Part shown: positions 1 through 6,320 of the stretch, in pieces
Layout of the letters: every line of letters begins with the position of its first letter
Numbering within the stretch: position 1 is the first letter of the stretch
DNA from: Microcaldota archaeon
GTDB lineage: Archaea > Micrarchaeota > Micrarchaeia > Norongarragalinales > UBA10210
Assembly (NCBI GenBank): GCA_013331595.1
Contig: DUGE01000067.1
Location: 1 to 7,609, forward strand
DNA: 7,609 bases
Reading direction: 5' to 3'
Translations under genes and position numbers: made by a program
The notes under the pieces: generated by a model
The model's input: only the letters and a program-made list of their open reading frames with translations
Told to the model about the DNA's origin: nothing
Databases searched by the model: none

Positions 1-75
1 GTCAACGACAACCTCAACCTATTGAAAGCATTAACCCGACTTTTTCAACACAGCCAGATGAAGGGAGCTACTGCA

Positions 76-375
76 TTAATGTCCTATCATCACAGTTCTG
101 ATGCTGTGCGTGGTGCGGTGCTGCTGGAGCAGGTAAAGCTGGTAGTAGTAGGCTGCGAGGAAGAATGCCGCTGCGGACAATATCGGCTGTATGAGCAAGA
201 GCCACGCTCCTGCTAGGAATGCTAGCAGGGCATAAAGCCTGAAGCGGATCATTTTCTTGTATTCAGGAAGCTGGGTCATCATGTAATCGTAACGCGTTCC
301 CATGACTAGCAAAGGGCGTTTCGCTTCTGCTACTGTTCCGAAAACTCCAACTTGCGCGTCTTGTCCTTCAGCCAT
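76..375 (-). CDS. Small two-helix membrane protein, last gene of the minus-strand cluster
   Basis: This 99-residue protein is not a family I recognise. Residues 1-26 are polar and probably cytoplasmic or flexible. Residues 27-44 form a basic amphipathic stretch beginning TRYDY, and residues 45-62 and 64-83 are two hydrophobic helices joined by a short Gln-Pro turn, which makes a membrane hairpin. The second helix ends in the aromatic patch LAAYYY. The ATG start has a GGTG motif about 7 bases upstream. It lies 20 bases after the preceding gene and is the last clear gene of the cluster. Aligned by eye without gaps, its hairpin region matches the first cluster gene (1611-2012) at about 14 of 55 positions, including TR, Y, QL and SAA. 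It shares RYDY and LAA.Y with the gene at 1232-1582. I infer that these are paralogues. The function is unknown. Confidence 0.8.
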   Translation of the reverse strand: MAEGQDAQVGVFGTVAEAKRPLLVMGTRYDYMMTQLPEYKKMIRFRLYALLAFLAGAWLLLIQPILSAAAFFLAAYYYQLYLLQQHRTTHSIRTVMIGH

Positions 376-395
376 TTTTCACACCGTTTCAAACA

Positions 396-794
396 TCACT
401 TCGTCTCAATCAATGCCTTGCCTTTGAACCACTCGACGCTCCAAGCGTAGTTCAACAGCAATTCGCTCCAAAACCATCCTGCGAGATAGGCGAAAACCGC
501 GGCTACCCACAGGTTTATGCCGTAGAAAATAACCACTGCAATCACGCTGAGCACGCAGTAAAGCCACGCTTTGTAAGTCGTTCCAATTGCGCCGTCACGC
601 CATTTTTCCCCGAACCATTCTTTCACAATCTCGCGCCTTTGTTTGGTCATGAGGGTGTTTACAGGCATTCCATCGCCGAAATTCTGGTTCGACTGCATTG
701 GCACTGAAATGGTCGGGGCGTACGCTGCAGGTGAAGCTGCATGCGCTTCTTTCGCGCCTTTCGGCGCCCTGAATTCACTTAAGCTTACGGCCAT
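396..794 (-). CDS. Small two-helix membrane protein with long flexible N-terminus
   Basis: The product is an unrecognised protein of 132 residues from the chosen ATG. An in-frame TTG at 813-815 would add seven residues, but it has no ribosome-binding motif upstream, whereas the ATG follows an AAGGTTTTGG stretch. The first 50 residues or so are rich in Ala, Pro, Ser and Asn and look disordered. A charged amphipathic segment (TKQRREIVKEWF) precedes helix 1 (about residues 74-91). A Gly-Ile-Asn turn leads into helix 2 (about 93-113), which ends in LAGWFW, almost the same as AAGWFW in the first cluster gene. The architecture equals that of its neighbours, and I infer a diverged paralogue with a short insertion before helix 1. 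The gap to the upstream gene is 25 bases and to the downstream gene 20 bases, so cotranscription is likely. Confidence 0.8.
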   Translation of the reverse strand: MAVSLSEFRAPKGAKEAHAASPAAYAPTISVPMQSNQNFGDGMPVNTLMTKQRREIVKEWFGEKWRDGAIGTTYKAWLYCVLSVIAVVIFYGINLWVAAVFAYLAGWFWSELLLNYAWSVEWFKGKALIETK

Positions 795-819
795 TTTCCA
801 AAACCTTTTTCTCAAAAAC

Positions 820-1038
820 TCATATCCAATGCATTATCATTGCAGAATATGCTATGCTGAAGAACACGAAAGCCCAGATTATTTCGTCTGGAAGGATGAA
901 GCTCGCCCCAAGCATCGCCTGCTCGTAAGTCCACCCTCCGTTGGCAATGCGCACGAGCCCCGCGTCTTCCAGGAGGCTCACTATCTGAACCGGAATGGAA
1001 GGCTCCAGGGAGTCAAAATCATCGTGACCGTCAGACAT
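820..1038 (-). CDS. 72-residue protein with a single C-terminal membrane helix
   Basis: The protein is unrecognised. It begins with an acidic, His-containing stretch (MSDGHDDFDSLEPS), has a soluble middle, and ends in a hydrophobic helix at about residues 52-71 with almost nothing after it. The topology is therefore that of a tail-anchored or N-in single-span protein. The ATG overlaps the end of the upstream gene by 8 bases, and an AGGGGGG ribosome-binding motif lies inside that upstream gene six bases before the start, so translation is probably coupled. The N-terminus and the AY..M...H pattern at the helix end resemble the 38-residue microprotein at 7238-7354. That similarity is short and by eye only. 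It does not share the hairpin architecture of the other cluster members. Confidence 0.72.
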   Translation of the reverse strand: MSDGHDDFDSLEPSIPVQIVSLLEDAGLVRIANGGWTYEQAMLGASFILPDEIIWAFVFFSIAYSAMIMHWI

Positions 1039-1213
1039 GGCGTTCCCCCCTATTGCACTTCATGCATTCGATTGCGTTCCCCTCGTAGTCATGGTCGTGG
1101 CCGTAGACCGGCAGCGGGTTTTCCACTAGCACGGCAGCCCATTCCGCGCCGCTTCCAACGAAGTACAACGCGAACTTTTCGCGCCTTGCCTTTGTTTTTT
1201 CCAGTGCGTTCAT
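1031..1213 (-). CDS. 60-residue protein with His pair and CxxC, possible metal binder
   Basis: The protein is unrecognised and has no obvious membrane helix. The N-terminal 15 residues are strongly basic and helical in character (MNALEKTKARREKF). The middle is mixed, and the C-terminal third carries GHDHDY (His39, His41) followed by ECMKC (Cys50, Cys53) and a final His59. That ligand set could hold one metal ion; this is inference from residues alone. The ATG lies 18 bases after the stop of the upstream gene, and an AGGTTGG motif precedes it. The stop codon overlaps the start of the next gene. A longer frame on the same strand (1089-1295) overlaps it, but that frame would run over the end of the upstream membrane gene and has a poorer composition. 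The gene order argues that this small protein works with the surrounding membrane proteins. Confidence 0.62.
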   Translation of the reverse strand: MNALEKTKARREKFALYFVGSGAEWAAVLVENPLPVYGHDHDYEGNAIECMKCNRGERHV

Positions 1214-1231
1214 GAAACCAACCTTTTGACC

Positions 1232-1582
1232 TCAATCCACGGTTACGATTGACCTGTACTTTCCGAAGCTGTTTGCTATGAAACCATCCATCCACGCTAT
1301 ATCCTGATAGCGCGCGGCCAAGGCAAACATCAGCAACCCGCCCGGCGGAAAAGCCTGCAGCGTCAGAACTCCGAACGACAGGCAGAATATTGCCTTGAAC
1401 GTGCTCTTGTAGCGGTCTTTCTCAAAGTCCACGAATTCCGACACGTAGTCGTAGCGCTTTTTCTGCCTGAGGAAAGCAGGGGTTCCGGGCTTGATGTGCA
1501 AAGGCAAGAGCGTGCGCTGCCCCTCGCCTGCCATGAAGCCGGTATGCTGCGCCTGTGCGTTTGTTTGCTGTGTTTCAGACAT
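1232..1582 (-). CDS. Small two-helix membrane protein, second gene of the cluster
   Basis: The protein has 116 residues and no recognised family. Residues 1-36 are polar and Gln-rich at the start. Residues 41-60 are a basic and acidic amphipathic segment beginning KKRYDYVSEF. Helix 1 is about 61-78, a Pro-Pro-Gly-Gly turn follows, and helix 2 is about 81-98, containing the shared LAARY motif. A short tail after Asp99 closes the protein. When the RYDY motif is lined up with that of the 76-375 protein, the LAA.Y motif of helix 2 falls in register with no gap, which supports common origin. The gene starts with ATG 28 bases after the preceding gene. Its ribosome-binding signal is weak (GGGGT, about 13 bases upstream), consistent with reading as part of a polycistronic message. 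Confidence 0.8.
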   Translation of the reverse strand: MSETQQTNAQAQHTGFMAGEGQRTLLPLHIKPGTPAFLRQKKRYDYVSEFVDFEKDRYKSTFKAIFCLSFGVLTLQAFPPGGLLMFALAARYQDIAWMDGFIANSFGKYRSIVTVD

Positions 1583-1610
1583 TTGTTATTTTACCCCGCG
1601 CATTCGTTTC

Positions 1611-2012
1611 TCAAGTGCCCTCAAGAATCTCCCTCTTCCTGTTGACTTCCTCGAAGAAGAATGCCGTTTTAGCGTAACTGCCCCAAAACCAGCCTGCGGC
1701 CAAGCCCAAAGCTGCTGAAACAAAGGCATTGAAACTAAGGAAAAACAAGGCGGCTATTCCCAACGCTATTGCCACTACGCGAGAAAGTTGAATTGTACGC
1801 CAATCCTTCAGCTGCTTGTCCAAATACCCCTGCCTCGTCTGCACCTTGACTACTGCTTTGCCTTCAGTTTGCACCGGCATCCATACGGTAGAGTAAGTCA
1901 AATCCGCCTTACCCGGGCCGCCGTGGCTTTCTCCAGTTCCAATGCGCTTCAAACCGCGCAAGTCAGTTTTTACCTGCATTTCACTCGCCCAGACTAAGGG
2001 CTTGACGTTCAA
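1611..2012 (-). CDS. Small two-helix membrane protein, first gene of the cluster
   Basis: The protein is unrecognised. The given start is a TTG, chosen because GAGGGGGG lies directly upstream; it gives 133 residues. An internal ATG at 1977-1979 would give 122 residues and is a real alternative, because the TTG lies inside a perfect inverted repeat. The N-terminal half is polar and flexible. A segment beginning TRQGYLDKQLKDW is followed by helix 1 (about residues 77-94), a short turn, and helix 2 (about 95-112) ending in AAGWFW, then a charged tail. The helical region lines up gap-free with the last gene of the cluster. The gene sits first after a TATA-like box at 2051-2058, so it probably leads the six-gene transcript. 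Confidence 0.77.
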   Translation of the reverse strand: MNVKPLVWASEMQVKTDLRGLKRIGTGESHGGPGKADLTYSTVWMPVQTEGKAVVKVQTRQGYLDKQLKDWRTIQLSRVVAIALGIAALFFLSFNAFVSAALGLAAGWFWGSYAKTAFFFEEVNRKREILEGT

Positions 2013-2016
2013 GCCC
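1998..2016. promoter_or_regulatory. Perfect 8-bp inverted repeat at the start of the membrane-protein cluster
   Basis: GGGCTTGA (1998-2005) and TCAAGCCC (2009-2016) are exact inverted copies around a 3-base centre. The element lies just downstream of the expected transcript start of the minus-strand cluster and covers its putative TTG start codon. It could be a repressor operator, or an RNA hairpin that hides the first start site. Confidence 0.5.
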
Positions 2017-2050
2017 CCCTCTTGGTTTTAAATAACTAGGAAAATAATGA

Positions 2051-2058
2051 TTTATAAA
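2051..2058 (-). promoter_or_regulatory. TATA box for the minus-strand membrane-protein cluster
   Basis: TTTATAAA lies about 40 bases upstream of the TTG start of the first cluster gene. Transcription would begin near 2027, which leaves a short leader. No other good TATA box is visible between the later cluster genes. Confidence 0.5.
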
Positions 2059-2115
2059 CTTGTCGGTAGTAACAAAACCCCATAGATTGTGCTTTAAATT
2101 CCCTTTCGAACAATA

Positions 2116-2125
2116 AAATATATAA
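2116..2125 (+). promoter_or_regulatory. TATA box for the zinc-ribbon gene
   Basis: The A/T-only run AAATATATAATA lies about 55 bases before the ATG at 2177, so the message would start near 2145. It is the only strongly TATA-like stretch in the right place and diverges from the minus-strand promoter. Confidence 0.45.
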
Positions 2126-2176
2126 TAAGTCAATAGTTCGGCATAGCCTGGCAATGCGGCAAACAAAGGGAGGAAT

Positions 2177-2413
2177 ATGGCCATCAAAATCAAGCTCGGT
2201 GATGAATTCCTGACCAGATGCCCGAACTGCGGGAAAATGGCAAGGCACTCAATCACAGGCCTCAAGGAAAAGGAATGGCGGGTCAAAGTCAGATGCGGTA
2301 AAGGCCACGAATACGACATGCCCATTGATAGGGCAAACAGGCTTGTGGAATTGACCAAAGGCATTGAGCAAGAAACAAAAAAAGCCACTCCACCGCGAAA
2401 TTTCGTCAAATAG
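2177..2413 (+). CDS. 78-residue zinc-ribbon protein
   Basis: The product is a small, basic, soluble protein with a treble of metal-ligand motifs. CPNC is at residues 15-18 and CGKGH at 40-44, so Cys15, Cys18, Cys40 and His44 could bind one zinc in a zinc-ribbon fold. Between them a strand-rich segment (ARHSITGLKEKEWRVKVR) is consistent with the ribbon beta sheet. The C-terminal 30 residues are charged and probably helical. The start is well supported, since GGGAGG lies just upstream of the ATG. Such ribbons in archaea usually bind nucleic acid or ribosomes, but no specific family can be named. The gene has its own promoter and is followed by a possible hairpin, so it is probably monocistronic. 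Confidence 0.82.
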   Translation: MAIKIKLGDEFLTRCPNCGKMARHSITGLKEKEWRVKVRCGKGHEYDMPIDRANRLVELTKGIEQETKKATPPRNFVK

Positions 2414-2414
2414 C

Positions 2415-2438
2415 GTTGTTTTTGGGCTAAAACACAAC
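2415..2438 (+). terminator. Possible hairpin terminator after the zinc-ribbon gene
   Basis: GTTGT and ACAAC are inverted copies, and the stem continues as TTTT against AAAA past a single bulged C, around the loop GGGCT. It starts two bases after the stop codon. There is no long T tract behind it, so the terminator reading is weak. Confidence 0.3.
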
Positions 2439-2472
2439 TGGTAGCGGGTAAAACCGATTACCGGCACTCAAG

Positions 2473-2484
2473 TATAAAAACCAC
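2473..2484 (+). promoter_or_regulatory. TATA box of the S-layer gene
   Basis: TATAAAAACCAC is identical over 12 bases to the TATA region before the 257-residue surface protein (5382-5393). It predicts a transcript start near 2500, hence a leader of about 210 bases. A second, weaker candidate (TTTAAAAA at 2532-2539) would give a leader of about 150 bases. Confidence 0.55.
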
Positions 2485-2499
2485 CTGGAAAACACGAAG

Positions 2500-2712
2500 G
2501 TTTCGTCGGCAGGAGACGAAAAACGGGAAGGTTTAAAAAGCACGGATTTGAAATGATTTAACTTGCTTCAACCTGCGGTAGGAAGGAATGCGTACAAACC
2601 AGTGCGTATGCCTTTCGGGTAGCGTTGCCGCGAGAGCATATCCTTCATAGGAGAAATAGAAAAAACAGAAAACAAAACATAGAACATTCTGTCTAACGAC
2701 AGAGGTGGTTGC
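2500..2712 (+). promoter_or_regulatory. Long structured 5' leader of the S-layer message
   Basis: No gene was found between 2414 and 2712. If transcription starts near 2500, the leader holds three notable foldbacks. The first, at its extreme 5' end, is TTTCGTC (2501-2507) against GACGAAA (2515-2521). The second is a long imperfect stem at 2581-2616, pairing GGAAGG with CCTTTC and then ATGCGTAC with GTGCGTAT around the loop AAACCA, with three G-U pairs in total. The third is a perfect 6-bp hairpin, TCTGTC against GACAGA (2688-2703), whose 3' arm runs into the ribosome-binding motif GAGGTGGT. Possible roles are message stability or translation control of an abundant protein. Confidence 0.45.
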
Positions 2713-5283
2713 GTGAAAAGCGTGAACGTAAAGAGAATTGCTGCAGTTGCTACAGGCGCTGCCATGTTGGCAGGAGCTTTTGCAGGAGCAGTTTCAGTAG
2801 ACGAAGCTGGAGTTTCAGGATTCCAGTTCTTCAGCAATGGAAGCCCGAACGTGGTTTTGGTCGTAGGCTCTAGGGCCATGCCAAGCGACGCTGTTGCGGC
2901 TGCAAACGTTGCTGCAATGATCGGAAACCTCGCCTACACGAGCGGAGAAGCCATTACTGTAACAGGTACTGACTTGCTGACGTGCACCGGCGGTGCAGTA
3001 AGCGGCGCCACTACAACCTTGAAGGTTGAAACGCCCGGAGTAAACCCCGCATTGGCTTACCAAATCAAGACGTACGTTGAAGACTACATGGACGACCAGG
3101 CCGACAACGTGCGCGGCATAACCAGGACTCTGATGAGCACTTTCTCATCGCAGAGCACAACCAACGTTACAGTTGGCGGAAACCCCAAGACCGTTACAAA
3201 AGACCAGACAACTATCTTGAACGTCCCTAACAGCGGAGCAATCGCAAACCCGAAGGGCTTCAACATCAAGGAAGAGCAGAAGGTCTACGGCTCTGCATAC
3301 ACTACCTACGACACTGGCGCTCACGCCATAAAAGGCAAGAACGCCCGCTTTGCGTATGAAGCAATGTTCACCGACCCACTGCCTCTTTGTCTCGATACGA
3401 CCAAGACGCAGGCGTTATGCGCCGCATCTGACTTGCTGACCAAGAACCGCGTCAAGATTTCATTCTTGGGCGACACTTGGGTGTTAGTCCCAGTTTCAGG
3501 AAACACCTGGACTACAAGCACTGACGGAAGCCAAGTCACTGCAATTGCCATGGGCAAGGAAGTTGACTACAAGAGCTTTATGGTGCCTGGAGACTCGACC
3601 ACACTGCCTGACGGCAAGAAAGTCGTTTTGACGGACATTACCGGAATTGGTACTGGTACCAGCACTCAAACCCGTGCTACGTTCCAAGTATACAGTGCAG
3701 ACGGCTCTATCCTCGACCAAACCACGCTCTACCCGCTGGACACCTACGACAAGAATGGCGTAGTCATCTTCCCGTGGGACATTGTTGGTGGTGCGCTTGG
3801 AGGCACGAACTACGCTGAAGTTTCGCTGTTCGCCAACAGGCTTGTCATGAACGACGGACAGAAGATTTCAGGCCAGGGAGACTGGGTTGTCGAATTGCAA
3901 ACCCAAAACGTTTCCACAAGCCAGGGTCTTCAGAAGATTACCCTCATGGACACGACCAACATCTACAACCTCGCGTCTGGAGACAGCGTGCAGATGATCA
4001 AGAACATTCCGGGCTTGAAGATGACCTTCAACGGATTTGACTTGGTTGCTGATGACTACGACACCGTGCAGTTCGGCGTTAACCTGAACTCGTCCATCAG
4101 CCTGAATTCTGGTGAAACATTGAGCGGAGACTTCCTGCAAATTTCATCGCAGAAGAGCAACGCTTTCTACCAGTCTGGCAGGTCGGACACTTCAGGAGTA
4201 AGCAACGTTTACGTGTTGCTCAACCCGGCTTCAACGTCGTCCAACAGCAACCACACGTACAACTCTACGACCGTATTCTACCAGAATACTAGCGGAGTTT
4301 ACGCGACAACTGGAAACGGCTCAGTAGTCGACCTTTCAGCAGCAACTCTGGCGACACAGGCGATGACCAACACTCTCGTCTATTATTACTCATCGACAGA
4401 GACTGGAACGCTGCGCTTTATGGACGGATTTAACGGCACTGGAAGCACTGTCTTGAGCAACAATGCGTTCGTAATCGCAATTCCTGAGGGAACTGAAGAT
4501 TCGGACACTAGCTCAACTGCTGCAACCAACACCGGCACTTCCAACCCGTACTGGACGTTCATTTACGCCCAGAACAACCGCCAGTTCGTAAGCGACATAA
4601 ACTCGACGACCATTGGGACCAACCCGTTTGGCTACGAGGCTAACGTTGCTGCAGACGCAACCGGAGACTTCCTCTACGGCGCGTACAACAACACTGGAGG
4701 CGTGTCCTTCGCGAACGTCGAGGCGAACTACGTGTCCTACAGGGGCAGCGTGGCAACAAGCTTCGGGACAAGCTCGATCCAGCTGAAATACGCCAAGAAG
4801 ATTGGCCACGGAACCTACGTCTTGAGCAGGGCAGACACGTCAACAACTGCCAATAGCGTGCAGAGGGACTACAGCGCAGGAGAGATTCCCCTGGACGACT
4901 CGGGCTACAAAGTAAGCGTAGTTTCAGTCAACTCGGGCGGCTCTGCTGACTCTACAATCGGAGGCGTCGACAGTCTCGCGCCGTCGATTGAAACTGCCGA
5001 CAGCGTTGTTCCTCTGGACACAAGCTCAAGCCCGTTGGTTGTCTTGGACACCAGCCCGCTCGCGACCGGCTCTGGAAGCAGGATAAGCTTCGGAGGCCAG
5101 TTGGTCAACAGCGTTTCAGCATCTGCACTCGCAGGCGCTGAAATCATCGCAGGAGGCGAGCCAATCGTGAAAGTCGTTGGAAGCACCATCGTCGTCGCAG
5201 GATACGATGCTGATGGCACGACTGCCGCGGCCAACTCGTTGATCGCGTGGTTGGAAGGCCACAGGACTCAAGTCCGCGGTTAA
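2713..5283 (+). CDS. S-layer protein, Methanococcus-like type
   Basis: This 856-residue secreted protein is the likely main lattice protein of the cell surface. Residues 1-8 are basic, and a hydrophobic Ala/Gly-rich core to about residue 26 forms a signal peptide with a probable cut near Ala-Gly-Ala. Residues 45-75 (PNVVLVVGSRAM, then AAANVAAMIGNLAY) match the N-terminal signature of archaeal S-layer proteins. The C-terminal 60 residues contain the partner elements FGGQLVNSV and IVVAGYDADGTTAAANSL. The long middle is Thr/Ser/Asn/Gly-rich beta-type sequence with about eleven N-glycosylation sequons, dense between residues 500 and 660, and only three cysteines (91, 226, 236). No C-terminal membrane helix is present. 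The start is GTG with a strong GAGGTGGT motif just upstream. It has its own promoter and terminator, as expected for a very abundant protein. Confidence 0.88.
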   Translation: MKSVNVKRIAAVATGAAMLAGAFAGAVSVDEAGVSGFQFFSNGSPNVVLVVGSRAMPSDAVAAANVAAMIGNLAYTSGEAITVTGTDLLTCTGGAVSGATTTLKVETPGVNPALAYQIKTYVEDYMDDQADNVRGITRTLMSTFSSQSTTNVTVGGNPKTVTKDQTTILNVPNSGAIANPKGFNIKEEQKVYGSAYTTYDTGAHAIKGKNARFAYEAMFTDPLPLCLDTTKTQALCAASDLLTKNRVKISFLGDTWVLVPVSGNTWTTSTDGSQVTAIAMGKEVDYKSFMVPGDSTTLPDGKKVVLTDITGIGTGTSTQTRATFQVYSADGSILDQTTLYPLDTYDKNGVVIFPWDIVGGALGGTNYAEVSLFANRLVMNDGQKISGQGDWVVELQTQNVSTSQGLQKITLMDTTNIYNLASGDSVQMIKNIPGLKMTFNGFDLVADDYDTVQFGVNLNSSISLNSGETLSGDFLQISSQKSNAFYQSGRSDTSGVSNVYVLLNPASTSSNSNHTYNSTTVFYQNTSGVYATTGNGSVVDLSAATLATQAMTNTLVYYYSSTETGTLRFMDGFNGTGSTVLSNNAFVIAIPEGTEDSDTSSTAATNTGTSNPYWTFIYAQNNRQFVSDINSTTIGTNPFGYEANVAADATGDFLYGAYNNTGGVSFANVEANYVSYRGSVATSFGTSSIQLKYAKKIGHGTYVLSRADTSTTANSVQRDYSAGEIPLDDSGYKVSVVSVNSGGSADSTIGGVDSLAPSIETADSVVPLDTSSSPLVVLDTSPLATGSGSRISFGGQLVNSVSASALAGAEIIAGGEPIVKVVGSTIVVAGYDADGTTAAANSLIAWLEGHRTQVRG

Positions 5284-5292
5284 ACACCCGTT

Positions 5293-5341
5293 GGGGGGCT
5301 AAACGCCCCTTCTTTCCTTTTTTTCTTTTCTCTTCTTTTTT
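5293..5341 (+). terminator. Hairpin plus pyrimidine tract terminator of the S-layer gene
   Basis: GGGGC (5295-5299) pairs with GCCCC (5305-5309) around the loop TAAAC, and two further G-U pairs extend the stem. A stretch of about 32 T-rich pyrimidines follows, including runs of seven and six Ts. It begins ten bases after the stop codon. Archaeal termination depends on T tracts, so this is a convincing strong terminator. Confidence 0.75.
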
Positions 5342-5380
5342 CATTTTCAGGCTCTCACTGCCAAGTGGCTGATTACGAAA

Positions 5381-5393
5381 TTATAAAAACCAC
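5381..5393 (+). promoter_or_regulatory. TATA box with BRE for the 257-residue surface protein
   Basis: CGAAA (a BRE-like purine element) is followed by TTATAAAAACCAC. Transcription would start near 5408, 32 bases before the ATG. Twelve bases are identical to the S-layer TATA region. Confidence 0.6.
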
Positions 5394-5439
5394 TAAAACG
5401 CCTATTACTACACTTTACTTTGAAGAGGATTGAAGCCGG

Positions 5440-6213
5440 ATGGATAGAGTGAAACTAACCCGCTATGGGATAATCGTCATAATCGCATTCTTCGCCCTAG
5501 AGTTCTTCTGGCCCTTGCTCTACTCGCCAACTGCACAGCCCACGCCTACGCCCACAGTCGAGCCGGAAATCCAAAACCAGGCCTTGAATGCAACTGCAGT
5601 GTTGAAAAGCAAGGGAAACCGCATGCTGCTGCTCTGCGACACCCGCCCTTCGGAATCCAACGGCACCAGCCAACAGGAATTGAAAGCCCAATTGCAAGCA
5701 CTGCCGGGAGTCACGCGCGTCATCCAAAGCTCCAGCATTTACGACGTGGCCTTCGCGCCAGCAACGCAAAACTCTACAGCCACAAACACGACGGCAACGC
5801 CGCCGACTGCAGCCGTGGAAAGCCTTGAAATAACCATAGCAACAGTGTTTTACGCCGCCTGCCCAAGCGGAATCGCATACACAAGGGCAAACGAGCTTGA
5901 ATTTGCAAGCGCCCTTTCGCTAAACACGAGCCAAGGGCCGCGGCCAATCCGCCTGCCGGCAAGCACGTGCACGCAAGCGAATTGGCAGTGCCTTATCTTC
6001 CCAACAATGCAGGAAAACCAGACGCTGAACGTCCTCGTTGAAATCAAGTCGGACGCCAACGGCGAACAAGGAACAATACGGCAAGTGCCACCCATAGTGG
6101 AAGTCCAGCCTGCAAACAACACGATGGTTGCGCAAACGCCGGCAAACTCAAGCGCTGAAGGCCAAAACTCCAGCCAAACGGCCGCCACGCCAAAATCAAA
6201 TTCAACACCCTGA
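5440..6213 (+). CDS. Membrane-anchored, sequon-rich surface protein
   Basis: The 257-residue protein is not a family I recognise. Residues 9-28 form one hydrophobic helix behind a short basic N-terminus, so it is a signal anchor with the remainder outside. A Pro-Thr linker follows (30-40). The outer part carries a central segment with four cysteines (66, 141, 177, 184), which could make two disulfides. It ends in a low-complexity Asn/Ser/Thr/Pro/Gln tail from about residue 222. I count ten Asn-X-Ser/Thr sequons, including six outside the tail. It starts with ATG, with GAGGAT nine bases upstream. Placement directly after the S-layer gene, with a near-identical TATA box, suggests a role in the envelope, perhaps a spacer or anchor between membrane and lattice. 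That role is inference. Confidence 0.85.
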   Translation: MDRVKLTRYGIIVIIAFFALEFFWPLLYSPTAQPTPTPTVEPEIQNQALNATAVLKSKGNRMLLLCDTRPSESNGTSQQELKAQLQALPGVTRVIQSSSIYDVAFAPATQNSTATNTTATPPTAAVESLEITIATVFYAACPSGIAYTRANELEFASALSLNTSQGPRPIRLPASTCTQANWQCLIFPTMQENQTLNVLVEIKSDANGEQGTIRQVPPIVEVQPANNTMVAQTPANSSAEGQNSSQTAATPKSNSTP

Positions 6214-6226
6214 AAAGCCGGCGGAG

Positions 6227-6245
6227 GGTTTAAAGACTTTAAGCC
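6227..6245. promoter_or_regulatory. TATA-like palindrome upstream of the FKBP gene
   Basis: TTAAAG (6230-6235) and CTTTAA (6237-6242) are exact inverted copies about a central A. GG and CC extend the symmetry after one mismatch. The element contains TTTAAA, the best TATA candidate for the isomerase gene, so a bound protein would block the promoter. A transcript start near 6256 would fall beside a second inverted repeat (TTTTTTCC at 6251-6258 against GGAAAAAA at 6262-6269). Confidence 0.4.
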
Positions 6246-6320
6246 ACACATTTTTTCCGGCGGAAAAAAACTTTTTCAACCCGATATTCTTTTTACAAAA
6301 CAAAAAAGGTGCGTCAAAAA

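Noticed and set aside
3..101. Plus-strand open stretch entering from the left edge (frame 3, ending TGA at 99-101), possibly the tail of a convergent gene
   Set aside because: Only about 32 codons are visible, it overlaps the 3' end of the minus-strand gene by 26 bases, and another plus frame is also open here. There is too little to call it.
643..1215. 190-codon plus-strand frame
   Set aside because: It runs antisense across three well-packed minus-strand genes, and its product is Arg/Pro-rich with no domain signs, so it is a shadow.
2205..2222. GTGATGA and CTGA resembling C and D boxes of a guide RNA
   Set aside because: They are inside the zinc-ribbon coding sequence, and the box spacing and second pair are missing.
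1981..2409. 142-codon minus-strand frame opposite the zinc-ribbon gene
   Set aside because: It covers the divergent promoter region and lies antisense to a gene with a strong ribosome-binding site and zinc ligands.
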